The notes: generated from the letters alone by a model not told the origin. DNA of 64,000 nucleotides from CAYJPA01 sp964371945 (GCA_964371945.1 CAYJPA010000007.1:24235-88234); one strand, 5' to 3'. Counted from the stretch's first letter, positions 33,303-42,514 are shown. Translations and numbers: made by a program.

Positions 33303-34225
33303 GCGCCGGCGAGCAGTTGATCGTAACCCCTGTCCCAATCGAGGATATTCCGTCCGGTGCGCCGGGACGGACGCTGGGCGACCGGTTCGCGCCGCTCGTG
33401 GCCAACAAGCTCGCCTTGCTCGGCGGAATACTCACCCTCTGCTTTTTCGTGATTGCCATCGTCGGCGGTTTCATTCTGATTCGGGACCGGCACCAGGATC
33501 TCTACCTCGATCAAAATCTGCGCAAAACCCTAATCCATCCGTTCGAAGGCGGAACATTCCTCGGCACCGACAACCTGGGACGGAGCATGTTCTGGCGGCT
33601 TATGGCCGGAACAGCCGTTTCCCTCTGGGCCGGACTCGCGGTGACCGCGCTTTCGATCTCGGTCGGACTGGTGATGGGCTCGCTCGCGGGGTATGTCGGT
33701 GGTTGGACCGACCGGATCATCTCCGCGCTGATCGATCTCACTTGGGGCTTCCCAGTCATACTCGTCGCCGTCATCTTCGTCGGCATGCTCGAACCGGGTC
33801 TCACCGCCGTGATTTTCGCGATCAGCGTGGTCAACTGGGCTGGCTATGCCCGCATCGTGCGAGCACAGGTGCTGACGTTGAAGCAGCGCGCATTCGTTGA
33901 AGCCGCCCGGGCGCTCGGTGTCCCGACCTGGAAGATCATCGCGCTTCACTTGATCCCGAACATGGTCGGCACGATGCTGGTAATGGCTTCCTATTACATT
34001 GCAGTTACCGTGATCGCCGAGGCCGGACTATCGTTCATCGGGCTCGGGGCGCAACCACCAACTCCTAGCCTCGGCCAAATGGTTTCCGAGGGCCGGAAGT
34101 TCTTGAGCAACGATCCATGGATCGTCATCATGCCCGGCGTCACGATCGCGCTCCTGGTGCTAGCATTGAACACGCTTGGAGACGGCTTGCGCGATATCTT
34201 CGATCCGAGGTTGCGGCGATGGTAG
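33299..34225 (+). CDS. ABC transporter permease, DppC-type
   Basis: 308-aa membrane subunit. A cytoplasmic N-terminus leads to a helix at about residues 42-62. Then come FLGTDNLGRSMFWRLMAG (DppC signature) and the EAA loop FVEAARALGVPTWKIIALH. AEAGLSFIGLGAQPPTPSLG and the terminal GDGLRDIFDPRLRR are both standard. ATG at 33299 is chosen because it gives the 4-base overlap with the upstream stop. Its own end overlaps the first ATPase gene by 7 bases. Confidence 0.93.
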   Translation: MSAGEQLIVTPVPIEDIPSGAPGRTLGDRFAPLVANKLALLGGILTLCFFVIAIVGGFILIRDRHQDLYLDQNLRKTLIHPFEGGTFLGTDNLGRSMFWRLMAGTAVSLWAGLAVTALSISVGLVMGSLAGYVGGWTDRIISALIDLTWGFPVILVAVIFVGMLEPGLTAVIFAISVVNWAGYARIVRAQVLTLKQRAFVEAARALGVPTWKIIALHLIPNMVGTMLVMASYYIAVTVIAEAGLSFIGLGAQPPTPSLGQMVSEGRKFLSNDPWIVIMPGVTIALLVLALNTLGDGLRDIFDPRLRRW

Positions 34226-35241
34226 CCGCGACCGCTATTCAGCCATCACCGGTTGTAGGCCCCGATTCCGAACCGCTGTTGACCGTCGACAACTTGACCA
34301 CGGTGATTCACTCGCGCAAGAAGACGCTGCGGGCGGTAGACCGGGTTTCGTTCTCGGTCGGTCGCGGCGAGATTTTGGGTGTCGTCGGGGAAAGCGGTTG
34401 CGGAAAATCGATGACCGCGCTCTCGATCATGCGCCTGCTGCCACAGGCTGCCGGGGTCGCTGAGGGTTCGATTCAGTTCGACGGTCGCGATCTGCTCAAG
34501 CTCAGTTCCAATGAGATGCGCCATGTTCGCGGCAACGAGATCGCGATGGTCTTTCAGGAACCGATGACCGCGCTCGACCCGGCCTTCACCATCGGATATC
34601 AGATCACCGAGGTAATCCACGCCCACGATTCGGTCAGCGGCGACGAGGCGATGGTCCGCGCGATCAGGATGCTCGAGCGGCTCGGGATTCCGAATGCTGA
34701 ATCCCGCGCGAATGACTATCCGCACCAATTTTCCGGCGGGATGCGGCAACGGGTGATGCTCGCGCTGGCGCTTGTCATGAATCCGAAACTGCTTCTGGCC
34801 GACGAGCCGACAACGGCGCTCGATGTCACGATCCAGGCCCAAATCCTGGAGCTCATCTCGCGGCTCAGAGCCGAATTAGGGTTGAGCGTGATGCTCATCA
34901 CCCATAACCTCGGTGTCGTTCATGAGATTGCTGACCGCGTGGCCGTGATGTACGCCGGCGAAATCGTGGAAACGGGCTCAGTCAAAGAGATCTTCGCGAA
35001 TCCAAGGCATCCCTACACTCAGGGACTCCTGCGCAGTATGCCGTACTTGACCGCCCGCCAGCCGGCGCTGCATGTGATCCCGGGTCGAGTTCCAGAGCTC
35101 TGGGCGATGCCGAAGGCATGCCGTTTCGCCGCCCGCTGTCCGAATCGCATCCAAATGTGCGTCGACCAGCACCCGAAACTTGAGAAAAACGAGCCGAACC
35201 ATGAGCTACGCTGCTTCAACCCAACCGAATATGTCCGCTGA
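34219..35241 (+). CDS. ABC transporter ATP-binding protein, DppD-type
   Basis: 340-aa ATPase of the peptide/opine importer. Walker A is GESGCGKSMTAL at about residues 57-64, Q-loop VFQEPMTALDP, signature FSGGMRQRVM, Walker B LLLADEPTTALD and H-loop ITHNLGV. The oligopeptide-type C-terminal extension has CRFAARCPNRIQMC, whose Cys residues match the Fe-S-like cluster region of DppD/OppD. ATG at 34219 overlaps the permease stop (ATGGTAG). It should form a heterodimer with the next gene product. Confidence 0.94.
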   Translation: MVAATAIQPSPVVGPDSEPLLTVDNLTTVIHSRKKTLRAVDRVSFSVGRGEILGVVGESGCGKSMTALSIMRLLPQAAGVAEGSIQFDGRDLLKLSSNEMRHVRGNEIAMVFQEPMTALDPAFTIGYQITEVIHAHDSVSGDEAMVRAIRMLERLGIPNAESRANDYPHQFSGGMRQRVMLALALVMNPKLLLADEPTTALDVTIQAQILELISRLRAELGLSVMLITHNLGVVHEIADRVAVMYAGEIVETGSVKEIFANPRHPYTQGLLRSMPYLTARQPALHVIPGRVPELWAMPKACRFAARCPNRIQMCVDQHPKLEKNEPNHELRCFNPTEYVR

Positions 35242-36229
35242 GCCGCTGGTTTCGATTCGTGGATTGACCAGGCGTTTCCCGGTCACGTGGGATTTCTTCG
35301 GTCGCGCCACGAAGTGGGTGTCGGCCGTGGACGATGTCTCGCTCGACATCCGGAAGGGCGAAACCCTCGCGCTCGTCGGCGAATCCGGCTCGGGGAAATC
35401 GACGCTCGCCCGCCTGCTCCTGCGACTGATTCCCGCCGACGGCGGATCGGTCAGTTTTCAGGGCTCCGACGTGCTCAAACTACCCGCAAAAGAGCTTCGA
35501 ACATTCCGAGAGCAAGCGCAGATCATCTTCCAGGATCCCTACGAATCGCTCGATCCACGGTTCACCGCCGCCAAGGTCGTGGCCGAAGGGATGAGCCACC
35601 TCGATCTTTCGCGAGAGGCCAGGCGCGCGCGAATCGCGGAGGTGCTGAATCTCGTCCATCTGCCGGCCGACGCCGCGCTGCGCTTTCCGCACGAGTTCTC
35701 CGGCGGCCAGCGCCAACGCGTGAGCATCGCCAGGGCGCTGGCGGTCAATCCGAGCTTCATCGTGGCCGATGAACCGGTCAGCGCGCTCGATGTCTCCATG
35801 CAGAGCCAAATCCTGAATCTGATGCGAGAACTGCAAGACCGGCTGGGTTTGACCTATCTCTTCATCAGCCATGACATGAGCGTCGTCCGCCACATGGCCG
35901 ACCGGATCGCGGTGATGTACCTGGGACGCGTTGTTGAGATCGCCCCGGCGGAAGAGCTCTTTTCCAATCCCCTTCATCCGTATACACAGGCCCTGCTCTC
36001 GTCCGTTCCTTCGTTACTAAAGGGACGTCCCGCGCAACGCATCGCGCTCCCTGGCGAAGCGAGCATCATGGACGATCGACCGAACTGCCGGTTCGTGAAC
36101 CGCTGTTTCCGTTCGCTCGACATCTGCCGGCAAGAGCAGCCTTTGCTTGAGACGCGGCCTCGCCATCCCGATCACTGGGTCGCCTGTTTCAATCCGGCGC
36201 CGTTGCCCTCCGAAATGGCCGTCGCATGA
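35201..36229 (+). CDS. ABC transporter ATP-binding protein, DppF-type
   Basis: 342-aa second ATPase. Walker A is GESGSGKSTLARL, Q-loop IFQDPYESLDPR, signature FSGGQRQRVSIARAL, Walker B IVADEPVSALD and H-loop ISHDMSV. The C-terminal extension CRFVNRCFRSLDIC repeats the Cys pattern of its partner. The start is ambiguous: ATG 35201 overlaps the previous gene by 41 bases and ATG 35231 by 11 bases; neither has a clear ribosome site. The stop overlaps the next gene by 4 bases. Confidence 0.93.
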   Translation: MSYAASTQPNMSAEPLVSIRGLTRRFPVTWDFFGRATKWVSAVDDVSLDIRKGETLALVGESGSGKSTLARLLLRLIPADGGSVSFQGSDVLKLPAKELRTFREQAQIIFQDPYESLDPRFTAAKVVAEGMSHLDLSREARRARIAEVLNLVHLPADAALRFPHEFSGGQRQRVSIARALAVNPSFIVADEPVSALDVSMQSQILNLMRELQDRLGLTYLFISHDMSVVRHMADRIAVMYLGRVVEIAPAEELFSNPLHPYTQALLSSVPSLLKGRPAQRIALPGEASIMDDRPNCRFVNRCFRSLDICRQEQPLLETRPRHPDHWVACFNPAPLPSEMAVA

Positions 36230-36903
36230 CACCGGAAGCAATCGAGATCGCCGTCGCTCCAGAGGTAGTGCTTCGCGGGCAGCATTGGGCCGGCGACGAT
36301 CTATCCATCGTCTTGATTCATGAGCCAGGAGACGGCCGCGATCTCGATCTCTGGCGTCCGCTGATTCCCTATCTCCTCGGCGCTGGGGTGACGGTCGTTG
36401 CGCTCGACCTGCGAGGTCACGGCGCATCGGATGGCGACTGCGATCCAGCCCAATCGGCGAGTGATCTCGCGGCAATCGCGGTCGCCATCAGGCGGACTGG
36501 GAGCAAGAATGTCGTGCTCTGCGCGGCTGGCGAAAGCGCGATCCCCGCGATTCGAGCCGCTGAACTGACGCCGATCGACGGCCTCGTTCTGCTTTCCCCG
36601 GCTGGTTCGGCCGAAACGTTTCCGCGTGGCGCGGGCGAGCCCAAGCTGCTCATTCGGGCTGGGAACGACGACACGAAGCCGTCGACGGATCGCCTGAGAC
36701 CCGGATTGATCGGCGCAACGCTCTTTGTCACGGTACCCGGCGCCGGGCAAGGAACTGCGCTGTTGAACGGGGAATCGGCGCTCACCGTCCGGGAGCACAT
36801 CTTCGCGTTTCTTCGGGAGATAGGGTCCGGCGCTACATCCAAGAGCGCTCCGGACCGGTTTCTCGAGTTGTTGGGCATTCACGCGAAAGGAACGGGAACA
36901 TGA
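36226..36903 (+). CDS. Alpha/beta-hydrolase-fold protein with incomplete nucleophile elbow
   Basis: 225-aa protein of the alpha/beta hydrolase fold. The strand-loop VILIHEP-like text reads SIVLIHEPGDGRDLDLWRPL, and then VVALDLRGHGASDG. The nucleophile elbow reads CAAGESAIPAI: Ser is present, but the final Gly of GxSxG is Ile. A late His for a catalytic triad is not obvious (VTVPGAGQGTALL stands where GHG would be). It may be inactive or use other residues. It is translationally coupled at both ends (ATGA overlaps) to the ATPase and EthD genes, so it belongs to the same catabolic operon. Confidence 0.78.
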   Translation: MTPEAIEIAVAPEVVLRGQHWAGDDLSIVLIHEPGDGRDLDLWRPLIPYLLGAGVTVVALDLRGHGASDGDCDPAQSASDLAAIAVAIRRTGSKNVVLCAAGESAIPAIRAAELTPIDGLVLLSPAGSAETFPRGAGEPKLLIRAGNDDTKPSTDRLRPGLIGATLFVTVPGAGQGTALLNGESALTVREHIFAFLREIGSGATSKSAPDRFLELLGIHAKGTGT

Positions 36904-37253
36904 TCAAGGCGATCGGCACCGCGTACCGGCGGGAAGATTTCACGCCGGAAGAATTCATCAAATACTGGCTCGACGTTCATGCCCCGATCTCCGCCAAAGC
37001 GCCAGGTCTCCGTGGATACGTGGTGTCTGAGGTGATTCGCAAAATTCAGGGTCAGCTTGAAACCGAGGCGTTCGTCGAACAGTGGTATGACGATGAAGAG
37101 GCATTCACGCGGGCAGGCGCTTCGCCGGAGGTCGCCGCCGCCTGGGAAGACGTGCCACGTTACGCCCGCACCGACGGCACGTTCTGGCTCGTGAAGGAGC
37201 ACATCATTGTCCCACCGCCTCCTCGTGGTCTTGGACTAATAAGGAATGAGTGA
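36900..37253 (+). CDS. EthD domain-containing protein
   Basis: 117-aa ferredoxin-like alpha/beta-barrel protein. The EthD hallmark FTPEEFIKYWLDVHAP, with the WxxxHaP His, is at about residues 15-30. It also has GLRGYVVSEV and FVEQWYDDEEAFTRA. The family includes small oxidoreductases and isomerase-like proteins of xenobiotic and polyketide metabolism; several have unknown chemistry. It begins within the stop codon of the hydrolase gene. It is the last gene of the tightly coupled operon that starts with the importer. Confidence 0.85.
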   Translation: MIKAIGTAYRREDFTPEEFIKYWLDVHAPISAKAPGLRGYVVSEVIRKIQGQLETEAFVEQWYDDEEAFTRAGASPEVAAAWEDVPRYARTDGTFWLVKEHIIVPPPPRGLGLIRNE

Positions 37254-37640
37254 GTTGACACTTTGTCAATTCCAACGTTCTCGGATCAAGCTCGTTCGGT
37301 CGCATAGCGGCAAATCCCGATCTATGCCGCCGCGTACTTGGGACTTCACGCGGTGGGAAGAGGATCGAAGATGACTGGTCTTCATGACCGTGGCAAGCCA
37401 CATGCACGGTCCAGTTCAGGCCATTGCGTTGGCGTGTCCAGCCGCCCGCCGGCGAATCCCCTTCCCTCAATGGTCATCTGGACGCCCGGTGCCAGCCACA
37501 TCGGGCGTCAACGTGCTCATTCTTCTCCCCTCCACCCCTTCATTGACTCGAAACGACATGTTTGCAAAACGCGACTTGCACGAACATGACATCGCCTGCA
37601 TGATCCCGCTGCATTCCATCGACGAAGCAGGAGGCGGATC
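37254..37640. other. Intergenic region before ThDP enzyme gene
   Basis: 387 bases without a gene I can support. At 37255-37269 TTGACA and TGTCAA form an inverted repeat around CTT, just after the EthD stop; it could be an operator or a -35 site, but no good -10 follows at standard spacing. The last bases carry the strong ribosome site AGGAGG for the next gene. Confidence 0.45.
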
Positions 37641-39290
37641 ATGAACGGTGCGCGCGCGGTCGCCGAGATTCTCAAACGCGAAGGCGTCGAGATTCTGTTC
37701 AGTTACCCCGTCAATCCGATCATCGAAACCGCGGCCGAAGTGGACATCCGCACGATCGTTGTGCGCCAGGAACGAACCGGCCTCCATATGGCGGATGCGG
37801 TCGGACGCGTCTCCTCGGGCAAAACGGTCGGCGTTTTCGCGATGCAACAGGGTCCCGGCACCGAGAACGCATTCGGCGGAGTTGCCCAGGCATACGGTGA
37901 TTCCGCTCCGATGGTCGTCTTGCCGGCCGGTTACCCTCGCCGCCAGATGAACGTCCCGCCCCAGTTCAATGCGTTCCTTAATTACCAGCATGTGACCAAG
38001 TCGTGCGAACAAGTCGTCATGCCGGACGCGATTCCGGATGCGATGCGACGGGCCTTCACCCAAGCGAAGAACGGTCGTCCACGGCCGGCCCTGGTTGAGA
38101 TCCCTGCAGATGTCCTCTCCGAGGAATTCCCGGGCACCCTCAACTACACCCCGTCGATTCGCGCGAGGTATGGGCCGGACCCCGCCGATGTCGGAAGGGT
38201 TGCGGCCGCCTTGGTTGCGGCCCGACGCCCGGTGATCTATGCGGGACAAGGTGTTCATTACGCCGAGGCGTGGAGCGAACTGCGTGAGCTGGCCGAGCTG
38301 CTCGAAGCGCCGGTCACGACCAGTCTGCAGGGCAAGAGTGCGTTTCCAGAAGACCATCCACTGTCGCTCGGTTCCGGCGGTCGCTCGATGCCGAAACCGG
38401 TGCGCCATTTTCTCGACCTTGCGGATCTGATTTTCGGAATCGGCTGCAGTTTCACGATCACCGGTTTTGGCGTGACAATGCCGGCGGGACCGAAGTTCAT
38501 CCAGGCGACCCTCGATCCGGCCGATCTATCGAAAGACGTCCCTGTCGACGACGCCCTCCTCGGCGACGCGAAATTGACACTGCAAGCCCTGCTCATCGAA
38601 GTGAAGGATCGTCTTGTAGGCAAAGTTCGCGATCGCGCCGCCGGGGTTGCGGCGGAGATCGCCGCTGTGCGAAATGAGTGGCTTGCGAAATGGTCACTGA
38701 AATTGGATTCTGATGAAACGCCACTCTCCCCCTATCGGGTGATCCGGGATCTGCTTGCCACGGTCGATGTCGATCGAACGATCATCACCCACGACGCGGG
38801 CAGTCCGCGCGATCAGATCTCGCCATTCTGGGTATCGCGAACGCCGTTGAGCTACATCGGCTGGGGCAAAACGACCCAGCTCGGTTACGGGTTGGGTCTG
38901 ATGATGGGCGCCAAACTCGTGCGTCCAAATTACCTCTGCATCAATGTCTGGGGCGATGCCGCGATCGGTTTCACCGGAATGGACTTCGAAACCGCCGTTC
39001 GTGAGCGAATTCCAATCTTGTCGATACTTTTCAACAACTTCTCGATGGCGATCGAGCTGCCGATCATGCAGGCCGCGACCGAAAAATACCGGAGCACCGA
39101 TATCAGCGGTCACTACGCCAATTTCGCCAAAGCACTCGGCGGGCACGGGGAGCGAGTAACCGAACCGGGTGAGATCATCCCGGCGATCAGGCGAGGAATT
39201 CGCGCGACCGAGAACGGAACGCCGGCATTGATCGAATTCATAACGGCGAAGGAGATCGACTTTTCGCTGTTCCCAGCCGGTGCTCGTTGA
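37641..39290 (+). CDS. Thiamine-diphosphate-requiring enzyme (acetolactate synthase-like)
   Basis: 549-aa ThDP-dependent enzyme with the three-domain layout of the pyruvate oxidase/acetolactate synthase superfamily. The N-terminal PYR domain has the catalytic Glu in VVRQERTGLHMADAVGR and FAMQQGPGTENAFGG. The middle domain is at about 190-330. The PP domain has the Mg/ThDP motif GDAAIGFTGMDFETAVRE, ending in FNN. No FAD motif can be judged by eye. It probably decarboxylates or ligates a 2-oxo acid in the local pathway. Strong AGGAGG ribosome site. Followed by an Ldh-type dehydrogenase after 40 bases. Confidence 0.9.
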   Translation: MNGARAVAEILKREGVEILFSYPVNPIIETAAEVDIRTIVVRQERTGLHMADAVGRVSSGKTVGVFAMQQGPGTENAFGGVAQAYGDSAPMVVLPAGYPRRQMNVPPQFNAFLNYQHVTKSCEQVVMPDAIPDAMRRAFTQAKNGRPRPALVEIPADVLSEEFPGTLNYTPSIRARYGPDPADVGRVAAALVAARRPVIYAGQGVHYAEAWSELRELAELLEAPVTTSLQGKSAFPEDHPLSLGSGGRSMPKPVRHFLDLADLIFGIGCSFTITGFGVTMPAGPKFIQATLDPADLSKDVPVDDALLGDAKLTLQALLIEVKDRLVGKVRDRAAGVAAEIAAVRNEWLAKWSLKLDSDETPLSPYRVIRDLLATVDVDRTIITHDAGSPRDQISPFWVSRTPLSYIGWGKTTQLGYGLGLMMGAKLVRPNYLCINVWGDAAIGFTGMDFETAVRERIPILSILFNNFSMAIELPIMQAATEKYRSTDISGHYANFAKALGGHGERVTEPGEIIPAIRRGIRATENGTPALIEFITAKEIDFSLFPAGAR

Positions 39291-39330
39291 AATGAACGTT
39301 GATCTCTAGGCCGTAACCGCGGGGTGCCCG

Positions 39331-40437
39331 ATGCTCGAGCGATTTCATGTTCCGAAAGCCGATCAGATTCGCGTTTCCGAAGTGGCGCTACGTAAATGCG
39401 TGACCGAGGTCTTCGTCGCTTGCGGCGTGCCATCCGATGCGGCGGCGGACGGCGCCGATGTCCTCGTGACCGCCGATCTGCGCGGCGTCGAAACGCACGG
39501 CGTATCGAACATGCTGCGCGCTTATGTCGGCTGGTTCCAGAACCACGAACTGAACCCAACGCCCACGCCAGTGCTCATCCGCGAGGCCCCCGGCATCGCC
39601 GCGTTCGACGGCGACCGCGGGCTTGGCATCCTCCAGGGCAAATGGGCGATGCAGACCGCAATCGACAAAGCACGCGCCGCCGGGGTCGGTGTCGTCACAA
39701 TCAAGAACAGCGGCCATCTGGGGCCGGTCGGTCACTTTGCGATGCAGGCCGCAAAGCAAGAGATGATCGGGATCTGCATGACCGCGATGAGCGTGATCGT
39801 GGTGCCCACGTTCGGCGCGGAGCCTCGTTACGGCACCAACCCGATTTCCGTTGCCGCGCCCGCGGGTTTGCAGCCGATGTTCCTCTATGATGCGGCGACC
39901 TCGACCATCGCCGGCAATAAGATCGGATTGGCGCGACGCGTCGGCGCCGATATCGAGCCCGGCTGGATCGCCGAGCCGGACGGCACGCCGATCATGGATC
40001 CGCGCCCAGTCCCTCAAGGAGAGATGTACGGTCTCGGCGCGTACAACCTTTTGCCGCTCGGTGGAACCCGGGAGCAGGGATCGCACAAAGGGTTTGGTCT
40101 CGCCATGATGGTCGAGATGTTGACGACCATGCTCTCCGGCGGATATCCGAGCATGCTGCAGGATCAACATCCGCTGGGCCGCCACCATTTCGCCGCTTAC
40201 AACATCGCCGCCTTCTGTGACGTGCACGAGTTCAAAGCCACGATGGACGCCATGCTCCTGGAGCTCACGGCCACGCCGCCGGCGCCGGGTCACGAGCGCG
40301 TGATCTATGCCGGCCTGCCCGAGCACAAAACAGAGCTCGATCGCCGCGTCAACGGCATCCCGCTGCACCGCGAGGTGATCGACTGGTTCTGCCACTGCAC
40401 CGACGGCCTTGGCCTGGATCGCATCGAGACCATGTAA
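39331..40437 (+). CDS. Ldh family (malate/L-lactate/ureidoglycolate-type) oxidoreductase
   Basis: 368-aa NAD(P)-dependent dehydrogenase of the type 2 malate/L-lactate dehydrogenase family, which has a fold distinct from Rossmann LDHs. Blocks visible are LVTADLRGVETHGVSNM (catalytic His), VVTIKNSGHLGPVGHFAMQAA, YGTNPISVAAP and GTREQGSHKGFGLAMMVEML. It likely oxidises a 2-hydroxy acid to a 2-oxo acid and so could supply the ThDP enzyme just upstream. The start may lie at an internal position near residue 10 (IRVSEVALR), as the first residues are less conserved. Confidence 0.9.
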   Translation: MLERFHVPKADQIRVSEVALRKCVTEVFVACGVPSDAAADGADVLVTADLRGVETHGVSNMLRAYVGWFQNHELNPTPTPVLIREAPGIAAFDGDRGLGILQGKWAMQTAIDKARAAGVGVVTIKNSGHLGPVGHFAMQAAKQEMIGICMTAMSVIVVPTFGAEPRYGTNPISVAAPAGLQPMFLYDAATSTIAGNKIGLARRVGADIEPGWIAEPDGTPIMDPRPVPQGEMYGLGAYNLLPLGGTREQGSHKGFGLAMMVEMLTTMLSGGYPSMLQDQHPLGRHHFAAYNIAAFCDVHEFKATMDAMLLELTATPPAPGHERVIYAGLPEHKTELDRRVNGIPLHREVIDWFCHCTDGLGLDRIETM

Positions 40438-40553
40438 CCTGATCGAAACTCGCGTACAATCCCGTCCTCGGCTTCACTCCACGGCATCCCTGCATGCGGT
40501 CGCGCATCATGCACCGCTGTCCGATAAACCGTGGTTCGAGAAGAGGATGCTCG

Positions 40554-41399
40554 ATGGACGGCTCCAAGTTCGATCAGTTCGCGCGCGATCTCGCCGCGGC
40601 GCCCTCACGCCGGTCGCTCTTGAAAGCAACGCTCGGCCTGGGATTCGGTAGCGTAGCTGCTGTTTTGAAGCTGGAAGAATCCACCGCGGCACGCAGCTTG
40701 CGCAAACCCGGTGAGATCTGCCAGAAGAATGGAGACTGCGCTTCCGGCCGGTGCAGCGGGAAAGATGCAACCGGGCGTAGCCGATGCCTATGTGCGTCCG
40801 CCGTCGATTGCCCGAGGACGAAAGCAGGCGATGTTTGCCGCGGTGCAAATTGCTCCGTTGCTGGAATCTGTGGATTCGCGGTCAACACCGGCGCGGCCTG
40901 CAATGATGGCGATGCTTGCACGATCAACGATGTTTGTCTGGCCAATGGAAGGTGCGCCGGAGCTCCAGCGCCGGTCGACTGTGTTGTCGACGATTGGGGA
41001 GACTGGGGCCGATGCTCGGCGCGATGCGGTGGAGGAACGCGGCAGCGAACAAGAAGCGTGCTCACGCCTGCTTCGTGCGGTGGCGCCGCGTGCCCGGCAC
41101 TGACTGAGTCGCTCACCTGCAATACGATGATCTGCGGCCCTTGCTCAGAAACGCAAATCAATTCGAATGCCTGCAGCACCTACACGTTCATCGACAGCGC
41201 CCAGGTCTGCACGGGTGGAGGCGCCGTTGGTGCCCCTCCATGTTGTGCCACTGATGCCGACTGTCCAGTCAATACCCCGTTCTGCGTTATTTCCTTTACA
41301 GCAGCAACCGGATCGCACGAACTGCACTTGACGCACTGCCCGACAAATGATGCACAAGGGCTTTGTTCTGGGTACGTGGCGTGCAGCGTCGCTCCATAG
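40554..41399 (+). CDS. Tat-exported Cys-rich protein with thrombospondin type 1 repeat
   Basis: 281-aa secreted protein. The twin-Arg signal SRRSLLKATLGLGFGSVAAV is at about residues 18-37. Next is a Cys-rich region of repeated CxxxxDCxSGxC type (CQKNGDCASGRC, CNDGDACTINDVC). A thrombospondin type 1 repeat follows: WGDWGRCSARCGGGTRQRTR, then GGAACPALTESLTCN. It ends with another Cys-rich segment. Start ATG 40554 follows GAAGAGG; the longer form adds 20 residues without support. TSP1 repeats are chiefly animal adhesion modules and rare in bacteria. Role unknown; surface binding is a reasonable guess. Confidence 0.85.
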   Translation: MDGSKFDQFARDLAAAPSRRSLLKATLGLGFGSVAAVLKLEESTAARSLRKPGEICQKNGDCASGRCSGKDATGRSRCLCASAVDCPRTKAGDVCRGANCSVAGICGFAVNTGAACNDGDACTINDVCLANGRCAGAPAPVDCVVDDWGDWGRCSARCGGGTRQRTRSVLTPASCGGAACPALTESLTCNTMICGPCSETQINSNACSTYTFIDSAQVCTGGGAVGAPPCCATDADCPVNTPFCVISFTAATGSHELHLTHCPTNDAQGLCSGYVACSVAP

Positions 41400-41554
41400 C
41401 CAAGATTGAACAGACATGCACCCTGGAGAATCCACGGGCGCTTCAAATGATTTGACATCGTTGAGGGCCGGGCTTTCGCCGGCTGATCTGGGTGTGCTCG
41501 GGGCCTCCGCCCGCGGGCGCCCAAGGCGCTATGTCGAGTCCAATGAACGCTGGT

Positions 41555-41977
41555 CTACGCCTGCCAGGGGTCGATGATCAAAGCTCCAGTGGCAACGAAA
41601 TCCTTGGTGTTCCGGGTCATCACGCGCAACCCATGATGCAGGGCCGTCGCGGTTATGAGGCCATCGGTTGGCGAAACTTGGTACCCGGTCGACTCCGCCC
41701 GCGCCGTCAATTCTCCCCAGATCAAACCGATCGCTTTGTCCACTGTAAGGAGACGGTCTGAAAATTCACTTTGAAGATTGATCACCCAAGTCTCCAGACC
41801 GCTTTTTCGCCGACCGGCGGGCAATCGAGCGATTCCCTTTACAACCTCGCCAAGGGTGATCACGCTCAAGAAGATCTCATCAGACTGCAGTTGATCGTAT
41901 GCTGCTCGGACTCCCGGATGACAATCCGGACGATAGAGCTCGGAAAGAACGCACGTATCGAGGAGTGTTCTCACCAC
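41555..41977 (-). CDS. vapC: PIN-domain toxin, VapC-type
   Basis: 140-aa PIN-domain ribonuclease toxin. The metal-binding acids are Asp in LLDTCVLSEL, Glu in LGEVVKGIARL and Asp in SPTDGLITATALHHGL, and the closing TRNTKDF is the usual end. VapC toxins cut tRNA or rRNA and are held inactive by the partner antitoxin. GTG start overlaps the antitoxin gene by 7 bases, the standard toxin-antitoxin arrangement with the antitoxin first. The gene is complete. Confidence 0.92.
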   Translation of the reverse strand: MVRTLLDTCVLSELYRPDCHPGVRAAYDQLQSDEIFLSVITLGEVVKGIARLPAGRRKSGLETWVINLQSEFSDRLLTVDKAIGLIWGELTARAESTGYQVSPTDGLITATALHHGLRVMTRNTKDFVATGALIIDPWQA

Positions 41978-42210
41978 TCGAACTCCCGCATCGGGCTCCG
42001 ATCGCGCTCCAAATCAAGATCACTCATGTCCGGCGCGGAGAGTAAAAACTCCTTGAAGCTCATGCGGGCTCCGGAGAGACGGTCATAGTCCTGTTCTGAA
42101 ATCACGACGACTGTCTGATTTCTGCGCGTGACACGCTGCGGACCTTCGGTCAACGCGCGAGTCATGACTTCGCTGAACTTGTTCTTTGCTTCTGCCAGCT
42201 GCCAAATCAC
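41971..42210 (-). CDS. Phd/YefM-type antitoxin of the VapC partner
   Basis: 79-aa antitoxin. The N-terminal fold reads WQLAEAKNKFSEVMTRAL and RVTRRNQTVVVISEQDYDRL, the Phd/YefM DNA-binding pattern. The C-terminal tail, FKEFLLSAPDMSDLDLERD, is acidic and should wrap the toxin. GTG at 42210 is supported by GAGG 6-9 bases upstream. It is expected to repress its own promoter together with the toxin. Confidence 0.9.
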   Translation of the reverse strand: MIWQLAEAKNKFSEVMTRALTEGPQRVTRRNQTVVVISEQDYDRLSGARMSFKEFLLSAPDMSDLDLERDRSPMREFEW

Positions 42211-42230
42211 TTAAGTCCTCCTCGTGTTGG

Positions 42231-42243
42231 CTAGGTTGTCTAG
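42231..42243 (-). promoter_or_regulatory. Possible toxin-antitoxin operator
   Basis: CTAG, five bases, CTAG lies 21 bases upstream of the antitoxin start, and a TATATT-like -10 follows further upstream on the minus strand (about 42250). Phd/YefM antitoxins bind short palindromes at this position. The remaining bases to 42514 show no gene. Confidence 0.35.
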
Positions 42244-42514
42244 CTCTTTGAATATACAACAGCGGGAAGACCAGACGAGAATGCCCGTAGCCATCAGTCT
42301 GCCGAGCGCCCTCCTTGCGACGATCCGAACTCCCACCCACCGTGTCGCGCGGTGACGCGCCATGACCAGGAGCATCCTCATGCCCCGGAGCTTCACACCA
42401 AGTTAAGCCTGAGTTATCAACACGTTAATCGATGCCCAACGGCCGCGGCCGCACACTGTGTCCCATGCATAAACGAACGGTCGGATGGCCATGACGTCTG
42501 ATAGGGCCTACGCG

